The position numbers and the translations under genes are program-made. The notes beneath the pieces are model-generated. The model saw only the letters and a list, made by a program, of their open reading frames with translations. It ran no database searches and was not told where the DNA came from. This document shows, piece after piece, positions 1-12,951 of a DNA stretch of 64,000 nt (the stretch's first letter is position 1; each line of letters opens with the position of its first letter). The stretch is taken from the NCBI GenBank assembly GCA_030407005.1, contig JAUDYN010000009.1, positions 496,001-560,000 of the forward strand, given 5' to 3'. The stretch is from Desarmillaria ectypa. Taxonomy: Eukaryota; Basidiomycota; Agaricomycetes; Agaricales; Physalacriaceae.

Positions 1-291
1 TGTGACCACAACGCCATTATTCCGATCCTCTGCGAGAAAACACAAGGATACAATGTAATTATCCGCGGAGGCACCAGTCAGTCGTATTGTTACTGTGTGC
101 CACGTAATAACTCCTTGCAGGGCTTCAAGGGCGCGTACCCTAGCGACGACGAATTCTTGGAAGAGGATTTTTGGTATGAACCGCTGGAGGATGCGTTGGA
201 GGAAATGGAGACTATTCCTATAAATCGGTTTCGCGAGTTGAGGATGGAGCAGGTCAGGCTGAGGGATGCATCGGAGGCCATTGAGAAGTAG
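1..291 (+). CDS. C-terminal end of an unidentified protein (5' truncated)
   Basis: An open frame runs from the first base of the window to a TAG at 289-291, giving about 96 residues without a start, so the gene begins outside the window. The first part is cysteine-rich (CDHN near the start, CYC about 32 residues in). It is followed by an acidic stretch (SDDEFLEED) and a charged helical tail ending in EAIEK. I do not recognise the family. An ATG at 97 could start a 64-residue product, but the uninterrupted upstream frame suggests the protein is longer. It could also be a relic. Confidence 0.4.
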   Translation, partial: CDHNAIIPILCEKTQGYNVIIRGGTSQSYCYCVPRNNSLQGFKGAYPSDDEFLEEDFWYEPLEDALEEMETIPINRFRELRMEQVRLRDASEAIEK

Positions 292-1984
292 AGGAAGCAC
301 AGGCTTGAATGGGATGTGGAGCACCAGAGTCCAGGAGTATGACCATGATCTCTATGAAACTCGTATTGTTTGAACACTGTTAGTATCAGTGTCTGTCGAG
401 ATATAGACTTGCATGGTTTCAATTGTACTAGGCTAGGAAACGTTGGTTACAATAACCTGAACCTCATCTGGGTAGTGGATTAAGGCACAGTCAGCGGAAT
501 GGAACGGATGTAACGATAATGAGACTAGCCTCAACGAAATTCCTTCAGTGGCCGACTCCTTTCTCTCTTCAGCCCATCCGTGGTCCCTCCCTGCGCACGT
601 CCAATGGTAAACTGCTCCTTCATCTCCCATTATGGGCCAATATGTGCGTGCTCCCATCGTCACCGCGGCGATTTCTTGATCATTGAAGACCAAGATTATC
701 ACCGCGGTGAAGGGTAAACGTCATATTGTCTTCTCCAGGCATAGTCTTGCTCCCTTCATGGAAGAATCTAAGCCAAGTGTAGGAGTGTCTTCAAATGTCA
801 ATACCAGTGTTCCACACAGTGCATACCCGCTGCCATCCAGCTGACCCTCTTGATCGCGTATTATCGTCTGCTCAGTGTTCAGTGCCGATATTGGTGAGGG
901 AGCTTTCCTTGGCCAAAGCAAATGGACCGAGGTTATCGTGTTCAAGTACTAACCAATGGAACGAGCACCGTCAGAGGTGATGACGGACTGACGAGGTTGG
1001 TCACTGGGGTAGTATTCGTCGGGTATAGGGATGGATGTATGCGTCTTCAGTGGCGATCTACCGGCATCTTAGTCCATGGCGATACCTTGAAATCGAAAGA
1101 TACGTACCCCAGATAAGAATCATTCCCTCTTCCTCTTTTTCCTGGAAACATAACCTGCTTATGTTGGCTTTGTCCACGATGTCGCGAATCAGATGATGGA
1201 AACCTGATACGGAAGCTCGATGCTTTGCGTGTCGGCGCGCCCGAATGCTTGTCATGTTGAATCCTCCAAGCTCGTTGCTTTCCTATATTGCTTTACATTT
1301 GCCGCGTAATGTCTCGTTGTTGGTTCGCGCGACTGTCCCTTTGCTCGTTCAGAAGGTTAATGACAATACTTCCTAATAGCGCTGTGAAAGATGGGCGACG
1401 CAGGCGTCATAGCGTGTCATGGAATCCGAAGCTCAGGCCAAACGAGCTGCAAATCTAAAGGTTAGATATTAACTGGAACTGAGCTACCACCATATACGTA
1501 CAGTATTGAACCTGCTGTCGTATAATCAAAGGCTTTGGGGGGATCCTTGCAGCGCTGCACGAGAAATTTTATGATATCCGATTCCGTGTCATAAAAGTAT
1601 CGGTTTGGCAAGTGTCCGTCATCGTCGTTATCAACAATTTTGGGACCAGGGACTCGGAGCTGAGTCCTGACCAGGGTAAATACGTCCACGTGATCACAGT
1701 AAGCCACGCCCACCCATATGCATAACAGGTCCGACAGTCACCCGACTTCGGGATCAGCGGCTATGAGCCCCAGCGCTATGTACATTCAAAGGATATTGTC
1801 TGAACACCACTGTCACGTCTCGAGTTGTCAAAATGCACCTTTTGCATGCTCACTTTCTTATAGATCTAATCGAGGGAACAGTATTTCCTCCCGGGAAATT
1901 CTTCGAATGTACACTCTTTTTTCTCCCTTGTCACACTAATTATCGCATATAAACTCAAGTCTGATTCAATAGAATCTTCTACCG
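292..1984. other. No confident gene; possible minus-strand relic
   Basis: Short minus-strand open frames (1713-1462, 945-721 and 702-433) have protein-like composition, for example YFYDTESDIIKF and GYALCGTLVLTF. They lie in different frames, and I could not join them with convincing introns. They may be pieces of one decayed minus-strand gene. No tRNA or repeat was recognised. Confidence 0.3.
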
Positions 1985-2880
1985 TATCAGAAGCAATGCG
2001 TTTTCCGAATACGAAAAAGAGCGTCAGCCGTTTGTGGACGACATCAGGGCTTTTTGCCGCAAACGATCTGGGGACCTAGTTCCCTAGGTACTTCCGACCG
2101 AGCACTGTAGCTCCAGTTTATACTGCTGTGGGTCTCATCGATCGCTCGAATCAAAATTCACTTAATGAATCGTCGTCTGTCGGTTTAAGAGAACGATAAA
2201 AACATTGGATATTGTTGAAGAACTCGAAAAGTTGATGCCCGATTCGCCGATGCAGGAGCTATATACCATTCAAATAGATGGCATTCCACGACAATCGCTC
2301 AACGAGTTCTTCGATAAACTTCAGGAGGTCTTCGCCAAACTTGCAGTTGAAACTCCTGCAATTCTAGACTTCTTCGTCGAGATTCTCTCATTAGATCAAC
2401 TCGTTTCTGAGGAGCTGGACCCGGAAACTCCCAGGTTGCAAACCATCTACCACAACATCCCTTGGTGGCTTGGTGGGACAGCATACCACGTCCTAATTTC
2501 TTGCGACGGTATTTTCAACGCATTATCTACGAAAAATACTACGAATTCCTAACCGAGGAAGCTTCGAATATTCGGGATCCTGTTGAACAAGCCTCCCTTA
2601 TTCTCGGCCATCTCACAGCTCTCAGCGACTATTTCAGATGGTGCTCAATGCGGCCAGTGAGCACTTTCTTTCCTGTCTTCCCTATAATCCCCGGTTAATT
2701 AAATTTAACAGAGACACCTTGGGTTCGCTGGAAGGAACACTTACTGCTATCGAGCTTTTTCTTCTTCTGAAAGAATTTCAGGAGCGTGTCAGGTCGGATT
2801 GGGATATTCATGCATGTAATATCCCACCCCACCGAATGATTGGCTGGAACCAACGTCTTCCCTTCGGTGATCCGTCATGA
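1985..2880 (+). pseudogene. Relic of the membrane-protein family found intact at 42563-43883
   Basis: The translation from about 2205 matches the C-terminal half of the intact gene at 42563-43883. SEELDPETPRLQTIYHNIPWW here corresponds to SEELETEIPRVREAYENIPWW there, and the order of the following segments is the same (a Y-x-F segment, then a Y-F-x-W segment). After IPWW the frame shifts: the continuation YHEFLTEEAS-like segment lies in the frame starting near 2462. After an intron-like gap ending CAG near 2710, a last piece (SLEGTLTAIELF) lies in a third frame. Upstream, 1985-2060 contains SEYEKERQPF, resembling the EREYERF segment of the paralog, before stops. There is no acceptable start and no N-terminal membrane segment. 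This is a degenerated duplicate. Confidence 0.65.
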
Positions 2881-5800
2881 CGGAAATTATTGACCTCGGT
2901 TGCGCATGGTAGCGATACCTCCAGTTTTTGCGAGGTTTATTGGATGTGCCCACGGCGACTGAGCCGCCTTCGATGTACCGCGCTACCTTTGAAGAGAACG
3001 CGGCACGATATTTGTGCCGAATTAGATGATTTATTGGTAATTCTTCATTTCGTTAACCAGTATGATGTATTTGCATATGCCTTCAATGAGCATTGTTAAA
3101 TATGAAAGGCTCAAATGTAAATAATCGTATGAATAAAGTGAATAAACGCAAGGGTGACGACCAAGTATACAACGAACGACGGCCCGGTTGATCACCGACC
3201 TCCTTTTCAGACCCTTACTACCATGACCATCGATTTTTGTGATGCAGTGGTGCACCTAGACGCATGGTTCTCTGGCATACCTTTCTTATGAACTGCTTGA
3301 GCAGGACGGTTGGCGTGGATCTGGGACGGTATCATACCGTTTGGATGTTTGCTTGATATTTGTCTCAGATATCTTTCAGTGGTGCGTTTTGCTTCAAACA
3401 CTTTTTTCGCACTTTGTTGAACAGAGTCTTAGCTGTGTTCTCCAGACATCAAACGCAAGAAGGGTCAATGCGCCAAAACCTATCCACGAAATAGGTCTCT
3501 CTTCGGAATACCAAAAAAGACAGCCGATCCACAGCCTTTGCATCGCTTTTCTGCTGCAGAGCGGCCAATAGCTCGCGGTTACTGGTGTTCTATTATTCTC
3601 TTGCGATGCATTGGCCCTACTTCGAAATTCATGATAAACTGAGCTTCGTAACGAAGAATGTTCCCAACGCACCCATCTTTTCTGAGAGGAACTTCACATT
3701 TGAAACGGCCAGAGCATCCGCCCGACATCTTTATAGCAAAATATCGTGCCGGTCTACTCGGGTGACCATTGCCTTACGATGCGCCTTTGTTTCACTTTGC
3801 TGTATCAAAGAAATATATCGTGACTGAGACGTGATTAGGGGATAACATCTCTTTCCTCCTGACCTCCACACTTCCCTTCCCTACACATGGCCTATTTCAC
3901 CACCCAAAATATTCAGTCTCTCGACCTAATTAAACATACCACATACGAAGAGTCTTCCCCTCTCCCAGCCATCCCTCGCCACCTCTGCAGGCCACCGCAG
4001 TGGAGGTGCCGTCCATCTCCTCGGTCTCCTTTTCGTTCATCGCCACTTTCTCCTCATTGGAAACCGTACGTTGTTGTTTCCAATCTGGTTTATGCAGGTC
4101 CGGGTATTCATTATTCAAATAGACTTGCGAGAGCATCCGAGGACTGCTTTGAGCGACTGGAAGAGATACTATCACGCTTCAGGGAACGGACGCATACGCT
4201 TACTACCAACCGGACTCCTTCCGACGGGCTTGGACAGACCTGAGGAAGGCAGGAGTTGGAATCTAGTCGTGTTCCAGAGACGTCGATTTCAAATCATTCT
4301 TGGTCAATGGTCTCTTGGTCGCCTTTCTATGACCTTCATACGTCGATAGAAAACTCCCAAGGAACCTGCAAGTATGTGTACATCCACACGTACTGAATAC
4401 CTGTCGCGGATCGAGCCCTTGCCACAGGGCCGGCAAGTCGCGTCTCGTAGAATTTCCAGTTACTACGTACACGTGTTGAAACGTTAACAGTCCACACCGG
4501 CCGATGTTCGACCTGTGGATGTTACGTAAAGGCTGTTACTAGTACGCACCTCTTGTACTGGTAGAGTAAGTCGCGTACAGAAGGAACTACTTAGGCTAGC
4601 AAGGAGAAATCGAAGGCATGAAAACAGATCGTAGGGCCGTCAAGAAATAAAAAAGCGACATCGGCCTCCAGCATACCTAGAAAATACTTCATTGTGTGTA
4701 AATCGAGTTAATCTCAGCCAAAAGTAGGGATATGACGCCAGCAAGGACCATGGCACCATTCAAGTCAATCCCAAGGCGATGCTGCAACGACGAAATAGCA
4801 CCATTGCTCTGACGGATGTGAAGGATACTGACGCGTCCCCAGACTCAGCGCTACCTGGAGGTCAACAGGGTTTACGCCACCGAAACAGCTTCCCAGTTCG
4901 ACATGCTCGGCGAATTATCAAATCACCCATTTGATGAGGCTTACAACCTGGGCTGGTGTCTTCGATGACTCGGAAGCAGCTACCATCATGCCTGAGTTCG
5001 GGCCCTGAGGACTCGCAGATATTCAGACTCCTATTCGTGTACCAGGTACACTCTACCAAGCGCGCGCGTGTATCGCGTGAAATTTGTAGGTCGGAACTGA
5101 TCCAGTCAAAAATCATAGCAACCAGATCGGTAAATTTAGCGGTTAGAACTAGATTTCAGCGTCAAAGTTCGGATAAGAGAGAATTAATGTGGCCATACCT
5201 CTCTCGGGATGTACAACTAACCAGAAGGATTGGGACTCGGGATGGGTTCTTCAAACCCGAGAAATTCGGTGTCAACTTGAATATTCATATGACCATCGAT
5301 GTTAGACTTGAATCACCCTCTGAAAGCATCAATCAATATAGTGCAAGGAGAGAAATAAAAGCACGAGAATACCCTACATAGAGCGATGTGATAAGTAGAA
5401 TCTAGATACAAAATAACTGGATAACGAAAATGTGAGTCCAGACGGCGAAAATAGCTGTTGAAATGGGCATAAATAAGAAGTGGCGAGCCTGAGCATGTAA
5501 ATGTCACTCACATATAGTTATGTACTTAGTATCCGTGTAAGTTTATGTTTAGTTAAGTTTACAACTCCAGGTTCCTAGGCGGTATTGCACTCATGGTCGC
5601 TATTTTCACTTCGGGGCGCAATTGCCGCCAGTTGGGGTTAGGGCCTTACGGCACTGGTTCTAGTTCTATATCATATTGCTGCTATGGTGAATGTTAAAGC
5701 GAGCACGAAGACGGGACGTTCCTTCCGAGAAACGGATGTAACCCAACAAGCAATATGCCTAGGTGTGAGCTGTTCAGGTCTCTGGGAAAAATTATCGGCA

Positions 5801-6920
5801 ATGAAAAATGTGTCACGGATCTTACCTACAGTTATATCCCTGCAGAGGGTGGTGCGTCTTGATAGCCTAAAATGGGACCTTAAAAGGTTTTGATTTCAGC
5901 TTCAATTTTTACGCCCTTATTTTGAGCGCTGTAAAACGAAAAAGTACCTCAATTCCATTGTTCCAAAGTATAGCCGGTCGTACGGAAATCCGAATGAACT
6001 TATGGCTAGAAAGAGGCTCATGAGATACATATTCGCCTTCCCGGCTGCGTGGTCATCGGATGTTGGGGCTCCTCATCTATTAATTTACAGCAGTTAGCAG
6101 TCAAGCAGCATCTAGAGTTGTTGAGGAATAAACATATCCGTCTCTAGAAAGGCTATGCTGGTATTTGGCGCCCCGACGACGTGAGTATCACTACCCACAA
6201 CATAAATCAGGAAAAAATACGCATGTTGTTTAGATGTCCTCACCGATAATCTGTGCTGTTATATGACGAGGCAGTCGATTCGTCGTTGTAAACGAATCTA
6301 ATCAAGAACCAATCTCCGAAGCGTGAGGAAGGGCGGGAAAAACATGAGAATGAAGTTCCACTGTTGTCTAAATTCAGCAAAAATAACCGCTCTTGATGTG
6401 TCGTCCGATGTACGTTTCACGTTTTCTTTCGCGCGCACAGCACTTTTGATGATGAATAGAATCTTCTATTCAAGATACCGTCCAGTCCTCGAGTACCATT
6501 GTTCCTGCCTCCAGAGGCCGTCGCAAGTCAAGTTTGGATCACGATCCTTCTAGCAACCTAAAGAGAGGCTGCATCGAGATTAGGTACCGAGAGGTTTTCC
6601 GGTGACCGAGGAAAGAAGTTTTAATGGGAGGCAAGCAGCAGACTTAGGAGATAGTTAATGTCACAATACTTGATAACATTCATAGTGGAAATAGATTCCA
6701 GATCGGTGACAACTCGTACATAATAGCCTACGTAGCAGCATCGAGTCTAAAGACATAAGCACAAAAACATAACGAGGATAATCGTCGATACACAATATAG
6801 GCTACAAAAAGAGGAACCAATATAATACGGATCCTGTTACATTAAGAAAAGCAAGAAGACATGAAGAACAATTGAATCGGGATGAAAAAGAATCATGACG
6901 TCGTAAAGTAAGCAAGGACG
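2881..6920. other. 4-kb gene-poor stretch
   Basis: Only short unrelated open frames occur. The longest are 4956-5381 (+, 141 aa, basic, no motif) and 3887-4243 (+, 118 aa, proline- and serine-rich start). Neither has splice sites or neighbours that extend it into a believable gene. Stops are frequent in all frames. I see no terminal repeats, tRNA or low-complexity array. It is most likely decayed intergenic or transposon-derived sequence. Confidence 0.35.
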
Positions 6921-8355
6921 TCAGATATATGTGTCGCCCTCAGATGTCCAGGTCGCGTCGCTGACATCGGACCACGCCGAGGAACAAAGTATGTTCGGAC
7001 GCCGATAAGGCTCATAATGATACTCTTGTCGGCGCCGGGAGGTACGGGAAAGTGTCACTTCCCGGATGGACACAAAAGGCGTGTCCTCCATCTCAGCATA
7101 TTCAGCATCATCATCATCGCGGCATCCAGGTGGAAGGGGAAGGGAAGACCTTTGGGCAACGGCCTTACGATGCCGATTCCAGATCAAGTTAGAGCGATAG
7201 TGGGCCTTGTAGCGAATGTCGAGTAGAAGCGGCCGTTCTGGGAATGGAATGTAAGCCAGTAGGCGTCCATCGTTAACATGTGCAGCTATAAGAGCAGGAG
7301 CAGGGTTAACAATGGCAGGATGGATATATATATCAAAGAAGGTCATCATGGAGTTGAGCGCAGCCCAATGATTTTGACGGGCCAATGCTATTTGTTCGGG
7401 ATCGAGTTCACAGGAGGCGTCTTTCAAGCTCTGGAGGGTTGAGGTATCCATACGCACTTTCCTGTTGACGATTTTAACGTTGCTAAAGCTAAACTGGGCA
7501 AAATTCACGAGTATGTTATGCTTCTGTAGCTCTTGAAACGCGTTGTATACCTAGATCATTTCAGTTCAATTTACTTATATGTGGTAAGGACCTATTCGCA
7601 CCAATGCACGATCATGACGCTCGACGAATCGCCCATCGTTCGGTTCCATTACAATGCCAACCACTTTATCGTCACGAATTAAATGACCAAGGACTTCGAA
7701 ATGGAGGTCTAGGTTGCGCTGCCGTAGTACGTCGAGGCTGGCCATAGTTATTTGGATGCTTCGGAGGCTGAACTCGTCAAAACCAACAAAAACCTCTACA
7801 ACGATGAGTCAGAAAAAAATAGTTGCAATATCATGACTAACTCACCAACGTCTAGATCGTTCCACCTACCCTTTCGATGTTCTGCGTCCCACCAGCCGGT
7901 GATATTGATCTCGCGTTCATCGATAAGACGTCCCCAGGTCGGATAGGTGACTGTAAAGTCTAAGTGCGAACGCGGTTTTGGTACCAGATGGCTACTCCCA
8001 TTTCGTGGGGACACCAGAAAAGCTGCAGACGTTTGCATGAAGTCGATGGTGTGAAGGAGGGTCTCCTGTCGCCCCCATCAATAAGAAATGCCTCTAACAG
8101 TTGAGCTGCATCCATACAATCAGGTCGAGATGGTGATTTTTCCATTTAGCTAATTTGTCTCGGGCTGGATTCCCGTTGCTCTGAGGCACAGGTGGAATTG
8201 TAATGTATAGAACATGCCCGTCTCGAACAAGAGTGAGCTGTATATGTTCTGGCATGGAGGTCATGACTAAAACAAGATGTAAGCAAAAGGAGGTGGTACC
8301 GCGACCTCCTCTTACCCGAGCTGATTTGAGCGATTGCATGAGGAGGCACGTCCAT
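6921..8355 (-). CDS. Conserved-looking protein of unknown function, possibly kinase-like fold
   Basis: Four introns with normal borders join one frame. ATG 8353-8355 (MDVPPHAIAQ) runs into an intron starting GTAAGAGG. The MTSMPEHIQL exon follows. It reaches a 52-nt GTATGG...GACAG intron that removes an apparent stop at 8096. Then comes an exon ending at 7846, an exon at 7795-7601 and the last exon at 7550-6921, which ends ...EGDTYI-stop. The middle reads VVGIVMEPNDGRFVERHDRA, then a helix, then FSNVKIVNRKVRM. That order (E-P-x-D-G-R, helix, then a hydrophobic strand with K-I-V and R-V-R) loosely resembles a protein-kinase C-lobe, but I see no HRD or DFG. Function is therefore unassigned. The start could lie further upstream. 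Confidence 0.55.
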
Positions 8356-10228
8356 CAGTGCTTGCAGTGGGTCCAATCTGATATAAGTGATGTGACATAG
8401 TCTGTGACGCTGGCAAGACCGACATCAGCGGCATACCGCACATAGGGGCCGTCGTGCATCCAGATTGAGGCAAATTTTTGAAAATAGAAGTTGGTGTAGG
8501 TCCGTGTTCACTCCACACTTGCTGTGATCTCTCTTTACTACTTCGCTTTTCTAGGCATGAGATGTGCGCTGCCTTTGGGCGTCTCGCCTATTACCAACGT
8601 GAAATTCTTTGATGTTGACTACCTCCGCGATTTTTTTTTGCCTTTTCTGTTTCTTTGCCTCAAGTCAAGAAAAAAGAGGTGCTTCACAGCTGAGAGTCCA
8701 GCGATATCAGCATGCGCTATAAGATAAGCGAGAATGTATTTTATGGCTTCAGAACTCGGCATATCTTGACAGATTTCGTGCAATGTGCACTTCACAGGTT
8801 TATACATGCCCAAAGTGTGGAAGAAAGTGGTCCACCGTTGTGCTTTGTGCCGCAAAATGTACGCTAAAAGGAGTATCTGCGACACCGTCTCTTACAATTG
8901 CGGCGTCTACATGCGTAGAATGCTTGCGTAGAAAGTGATTTTACCCTTGGTCAGACTTCCATTACCTCTGTAATGATTAACAAACTGACTTTAACAGAGC
9001 GACATCTTGCTTCCTTCGTATCTTCGTCTCTTGAAATCTTCTGCCTGGTTTACTTTTTCCTGGTGCTCTACGTTCTCTCTCAAATTCTCGCCCTTGGGTC
9101 TGTACCTTCTTGGCTCTTCTTGGCTCCTTACAATATATATCTCGCGACTAAAGACTTGTGATGATGAAGGCCACAAGGGTCAAAGTCAATCTTCTGTTTG
9201 TGCGTCTTTTTTTTTTGCTCTCTATCCTATCCTTCTGGACTTCCAAAACATATTACCACAGATTTATTGCTTAGAGCTCTAATCTCCCCTGCTTCGAGGT
9301 ATCGTCTCCAGGCTATACGTCTCGCTAAATCCTCTGCTTTTCAATAATGCCATCGCTTGCTTCACCGTCACCCTATGAATCATCTATAGAATTGTGTCAT
9401 CCCTCACTCCGTCTATACTAGTAACCACATCATCATATTCTCATTCTGTAGCAACCAAATTATTTTCCATCCCTGTATTACTTCAGTAGTTGAGTAGACA
9501 CGTACTATACCACAATGTAATGTGAATTTTCACACCGAAGGCAGTTAAATTTATTAAAGCAAACTAAAGCAGTTTATAGGCTGTACTATATAGCGATGTC
9601 CCCAGCGCCTCGCAGATTTTTGACAGGCGGCTGTATTGAGACAGTCATATTTCCCACGTCGGGTATAAGAACTCAAAACTTCCTTCCTTCCTTGTGCGTC
9701 GTCAGACATTTTCTCCGCGTCGATTTTTGAATCAAGTTTTCAAGGTGCTTCCGTGTCTGAGTTTCCACACGTCAGACCTGTCCAACCCTCGTCTGCTACG
9801 TAGTAAGGTTTTTACTTATCCCAATTCCTCCGTCACTACCAATCCTTGCTAGTTTCTTGTATTCTGTTCCTTTTTGAGAAATAAATCAACTAAATAGACA
9901 GTATTAACTGCACCTCGAGGTTGTTCACTCCCTAGTGAACGACTAAATCTATTTATAGACGCGCCGCCGATCACTCGATCATCAATCCGTTCTGTTCTGT
10001 TCTTTCAGTAATGACGTTTCCAAGACGTTTCACTGATATTCGATTATCAAGAAATCTGTTTCCACGGCGAGTCTCTTATGCGCCGTAGGTGTTCTTCAAA
10101 GGTACTCAAGCCTAGCGCTGGTTATGCTTAAGCTCCCCAACTTTCCGGATTCAACAGACGGGGAGTTTCATCATCGGACGATAGAGTGCCCACGAGATAT
10201 CTCGTTGCATTCTATGAAATAACTTAAC
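8356..10228. other. No gene recognised; AT-rich intergenic DNA
   Basis: There are short frames only (best 8885-8619 minus and 9007-9282 plus), rich in F/L/S from pyrimidine runs. A TATAAGAA at about 9665 and an AATAAA at about 9881 suggest a transcription unit or a solo-LTR-like remnant. I found no matching terminal repeats, so this is not claimed. Confidence 0.3.
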
Positions 10229-10422
10229 CACTGGATGAAAGACAATGTATTTTTACCTATCAATACATAGAAAATATACAAAGTTTTTTCATAGGTTTTT
10301 TTTTTACTTGAAAAAGTACTAATTTTTTTTCGCTGTTTTCTGAAAAATTTGCCAAATAGAGTGAAAAGTTCTAAATATTTATACAGTACCCTCTACAAAA
10401 ATACTTAAATTTTAGTGCAGTG
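10229..10422 (+). mobile_element. CACTG-ended MITE, copy 1 (194 bp, TSD AAC)
   Basis: This AT-rich element starts CACTGGATGAAAGACAATG and ends TTTTAGTGCAGTG. It is directly flanked by AAC on both sides (10226-10228 and 10423-10425). It aligns along its length with the copy at 30145-30347. Both share the 5' block GTATTTTTACCTAT and the internal block TAAATATTTATACAG. CACTG/CAGTG ends with a 3-bp target duplication are typical of CACTA (CMC/EnSpm-type) DNA transposons. The element is far too short for a transposase, so it is non-autonomous. It lies in gene-free DNA. Confidence 0.8.
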
Positions 10423-11065
10423 AACACGAGCATGGGGCTACGAGTATAGTTTCCAGAAGTTCATATCGAAATCTCGATGATCAACACGCATTTCCTGTTC
10501 CTTTCATGCTTGACACTAGATGCACTATTGTTTACTTAATCGTCGAGCTTTTCGCAATAACGTCGGCCATGATAACTGAATGCTTTAAATTTCTTGCCTT
10601 GGGACTGAGGGCGAGCGGTGATTTTGGGCTTCGACCGAGCGAGAGTGGCAAATGATAGGTGCTCCTGCTATTAGTGGTCGGAGCTTACTCAGCTTTCGTT
10701 ACTGGCTATTCTGCCGAACCCGGCGCTACCTCTTCATTCTTCATCAAAATTGAGTAGAACCATCGATAGACGTGCGATGCGACTCGTCGGCTTAGTTTTA
10801 CCAAATTAGGGACGCGAGCGCCCTATCGTTCACACATCAGCGTTGCACACGAATAACAAGCTCCTTCGTCCACGGAAAGATCGCGCTGTTAAGGATAAAT
10901 CGTCCGCTGTTCATCTGTCGCAATGAAAAATAACGAGGCTGGTCCGCTGGTTTGCTGGTCTAAAGAAAATTTCTGGCACCTGAAACCGTACAGCCCACTG
11001 ACCAATATGGACAAAATACCACTGTATTAGTGGGGTAGATAGCATACCGCTCGTAATGAAATGAC
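10423..11065. other. No gene recognised
   Basis: This is spacer between MITE copy 1 and the 3' end of the first F-box-like gene. All frames are closed at short intervals. Confidence 0.4.
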
Positions 11066-12951
11066 TCATCGACGCCGTGACATCGTGAAGCATCCTTCGT
11101 AGCCGGGCACAGCGACAGGACTTAAAGTGTCGCGCCACCTTCCCGCCAAATTACCGTCAGTATTCCCAATAAGGTACCCCCGATAGAGCCACTTTCCTCG
11201 ATCGCCATCAACCTAGATAAGATATAGGTAAATGTTAACGAATTTTTAATAAGACCTAGGCAACATACGTAGTCCTTGGAGAGACTAATGAAGCCGTCAC
11301 ATGGGCGAACCCTGCCGACAAGATTGAACTGTCCCCACGCTGAATGTCCCTGGAGAACAAAATCAATACGGAGCAAACAATAGAGTTCATTGACTGTACT
11401 TCGCCTGTTATGATGATGTCACAGACGTGTCTCTGTTCGTCTGGCTGGAGGAGGCTTGCTCGCTTGTAATAAAGAGGCTCCTTTCCACCAGGTTCGCGAA
11501 CTTGAAGCACATCGAGATCCTCTCTGATATGAGTTCCGGTGGGGAAATACGACCTCAAGGGGTCACCCGGCGATAAGGGGTCAAAGTCATCAATACTTGT
11601 CGGCACTAAAGAGCCGGTAACGGGTTCAGTAGCTAGGAGGTGATGTTCGCGAAGCTTCCACGTTTGACGATGCTTGACTACGAGACTTTTCTGCAAAACT
11701 GGAGGTGGCGCTCCAGACAAAAGTGCTGCGTATGCAGTAAATTCGGTGTACTGTCCCTCTCGTCATTTTGGTAGATAGCTGCAAGAGACAGAGGGGACAT
11801 ACGGTAAAAATTCCTTCCCAAACACCTTCGATACTAAGAGTGGCATTAGCCTCGTGGGTAATACGACTACGGTAAGACCTCTCACCTTCCTGGAATAAAA
11901 GACATTAATACCTTGTCAAAAGACGGTTGACCGAGATTAATGCATCGGCCCCATTCACATTCCCACTCCGTGCCAGTCGTCGATCGTTGCAGTAAAACAG
12001 GCGGTGCACGCTCAACTGGAAATTCAGACGAACCAAGCATCCGGTTCACAAGTGTGAGAAAAGATAATATAGCCGGAGATGCAAGTGGTGGAGGGTTGAT
12101 ACGATATATCTTCGAGTAATGAGTGATTTCATTGGACTCTCGAGGATGAGGTGGAGGAATGAAGTCAAGCCACGATGGCGAGGTTAAATGATACTACATT
12201 TGTAGGATTAACGTTCATGTAGCTGAGAGATACCATAATTACTCACTCGATGTGCACCCAAAGCAAACACCTTCAGAACATTCAGAACGTTCCATGACGC
12301 CTCTCCATCGTGAGTGTATTCCTCTGAGACCCGTGACTGATCAACCAGTCATCGGCGGCAAAGATAACTGGGGAAATGCTTACCTGGTCTAAGAAGGAAC
12401 CAAAATAACCACATGGCGACTTCAGAATGGTCAGTTTGGGAAGGCCACTTGTTGGCTTTGATAGACCGTTTTGCTAATGACCTCCCATTATCACTGAACC
12501 AGTATTCTCGCAACCACAAATCAATATGCCCGTATTCGCGGAGCTGACGTTCATTACGCCCTTCATTTTCGAGCATAAGAAGATATGTGTGGAACAAAAG
12601 TTCTCGGAGGCCTTGGTCATCAGATTCCGGTGAAGGGGGGGATGTAGCATCCATTTGCGAACGAAGACGCTTCAGATAAACGCATCGACGCTGCAGCTCT
12701 TCTGCCAAAACGGGTGGAGAAATTCTATCCGGTCCAAGGCGCCGCGCCGCTATCGAAAGGTCGAATTTGATAGTAAAAATCCTGGCATACAAAGTGTGAT
12801 TCTTCGAGAGAGATAGGCGAGATTCGAAATTTCGATTTGTCACCACCAAAGATGCAAGATCAGAAGGAGGACCTAGAAATGTGTTGGTACCAAGATGGAA
12901 TGCAATGTGCTCTAGAATTTCCTGTGGGATGCTCTCCAGGTAAAGCGTCAT
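11066..12951 (-). CDS. F-box-like family protein, paralog 1
   Basis: The N-terminus (LYLESIPQEILEHIAFHLG) is an F-box-like helix pair. F-box proteins usually recruit substrates to SCF ubiquitin ligases; the substrate here is unknown. Introns with normal borders carry one frame through these family blocks: Y-T-E-F-T-A-Y-A-A-L-L-S-G-A; KHRQTWKLREHHLL; CDIIITGE; SAWGQFNLVGRVRPCDG; and a final exon with KWLYRGYL and AGRWRDT, ending TMSRRR-stop at 11066. No internal frame break was found. Paralogs 2 (15836-17817) and 3 (21944-23951) share the D-x-I-[IV]-T-G, A-W-G and G-R-[IVS]-R/H-x-x-D-G blocks in the same order. The start was chosen at 12951 because homology begins there; an in-frame ATG also lies at 12978. 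Confidence 0.72.

Noticed and set aside
4956..5381. 141-aa plus-strand open frame
   Set aside because: It has no motif, no supporting exons or neighbours, and is surrounded by stop-rich DNA.
9440..9900. Possible solo LTR (TATAAGAA near 9665, AATAAA near 9881)
   Set aside because: No matching TG...CA ends, target duplication or second copy could be found in the window.
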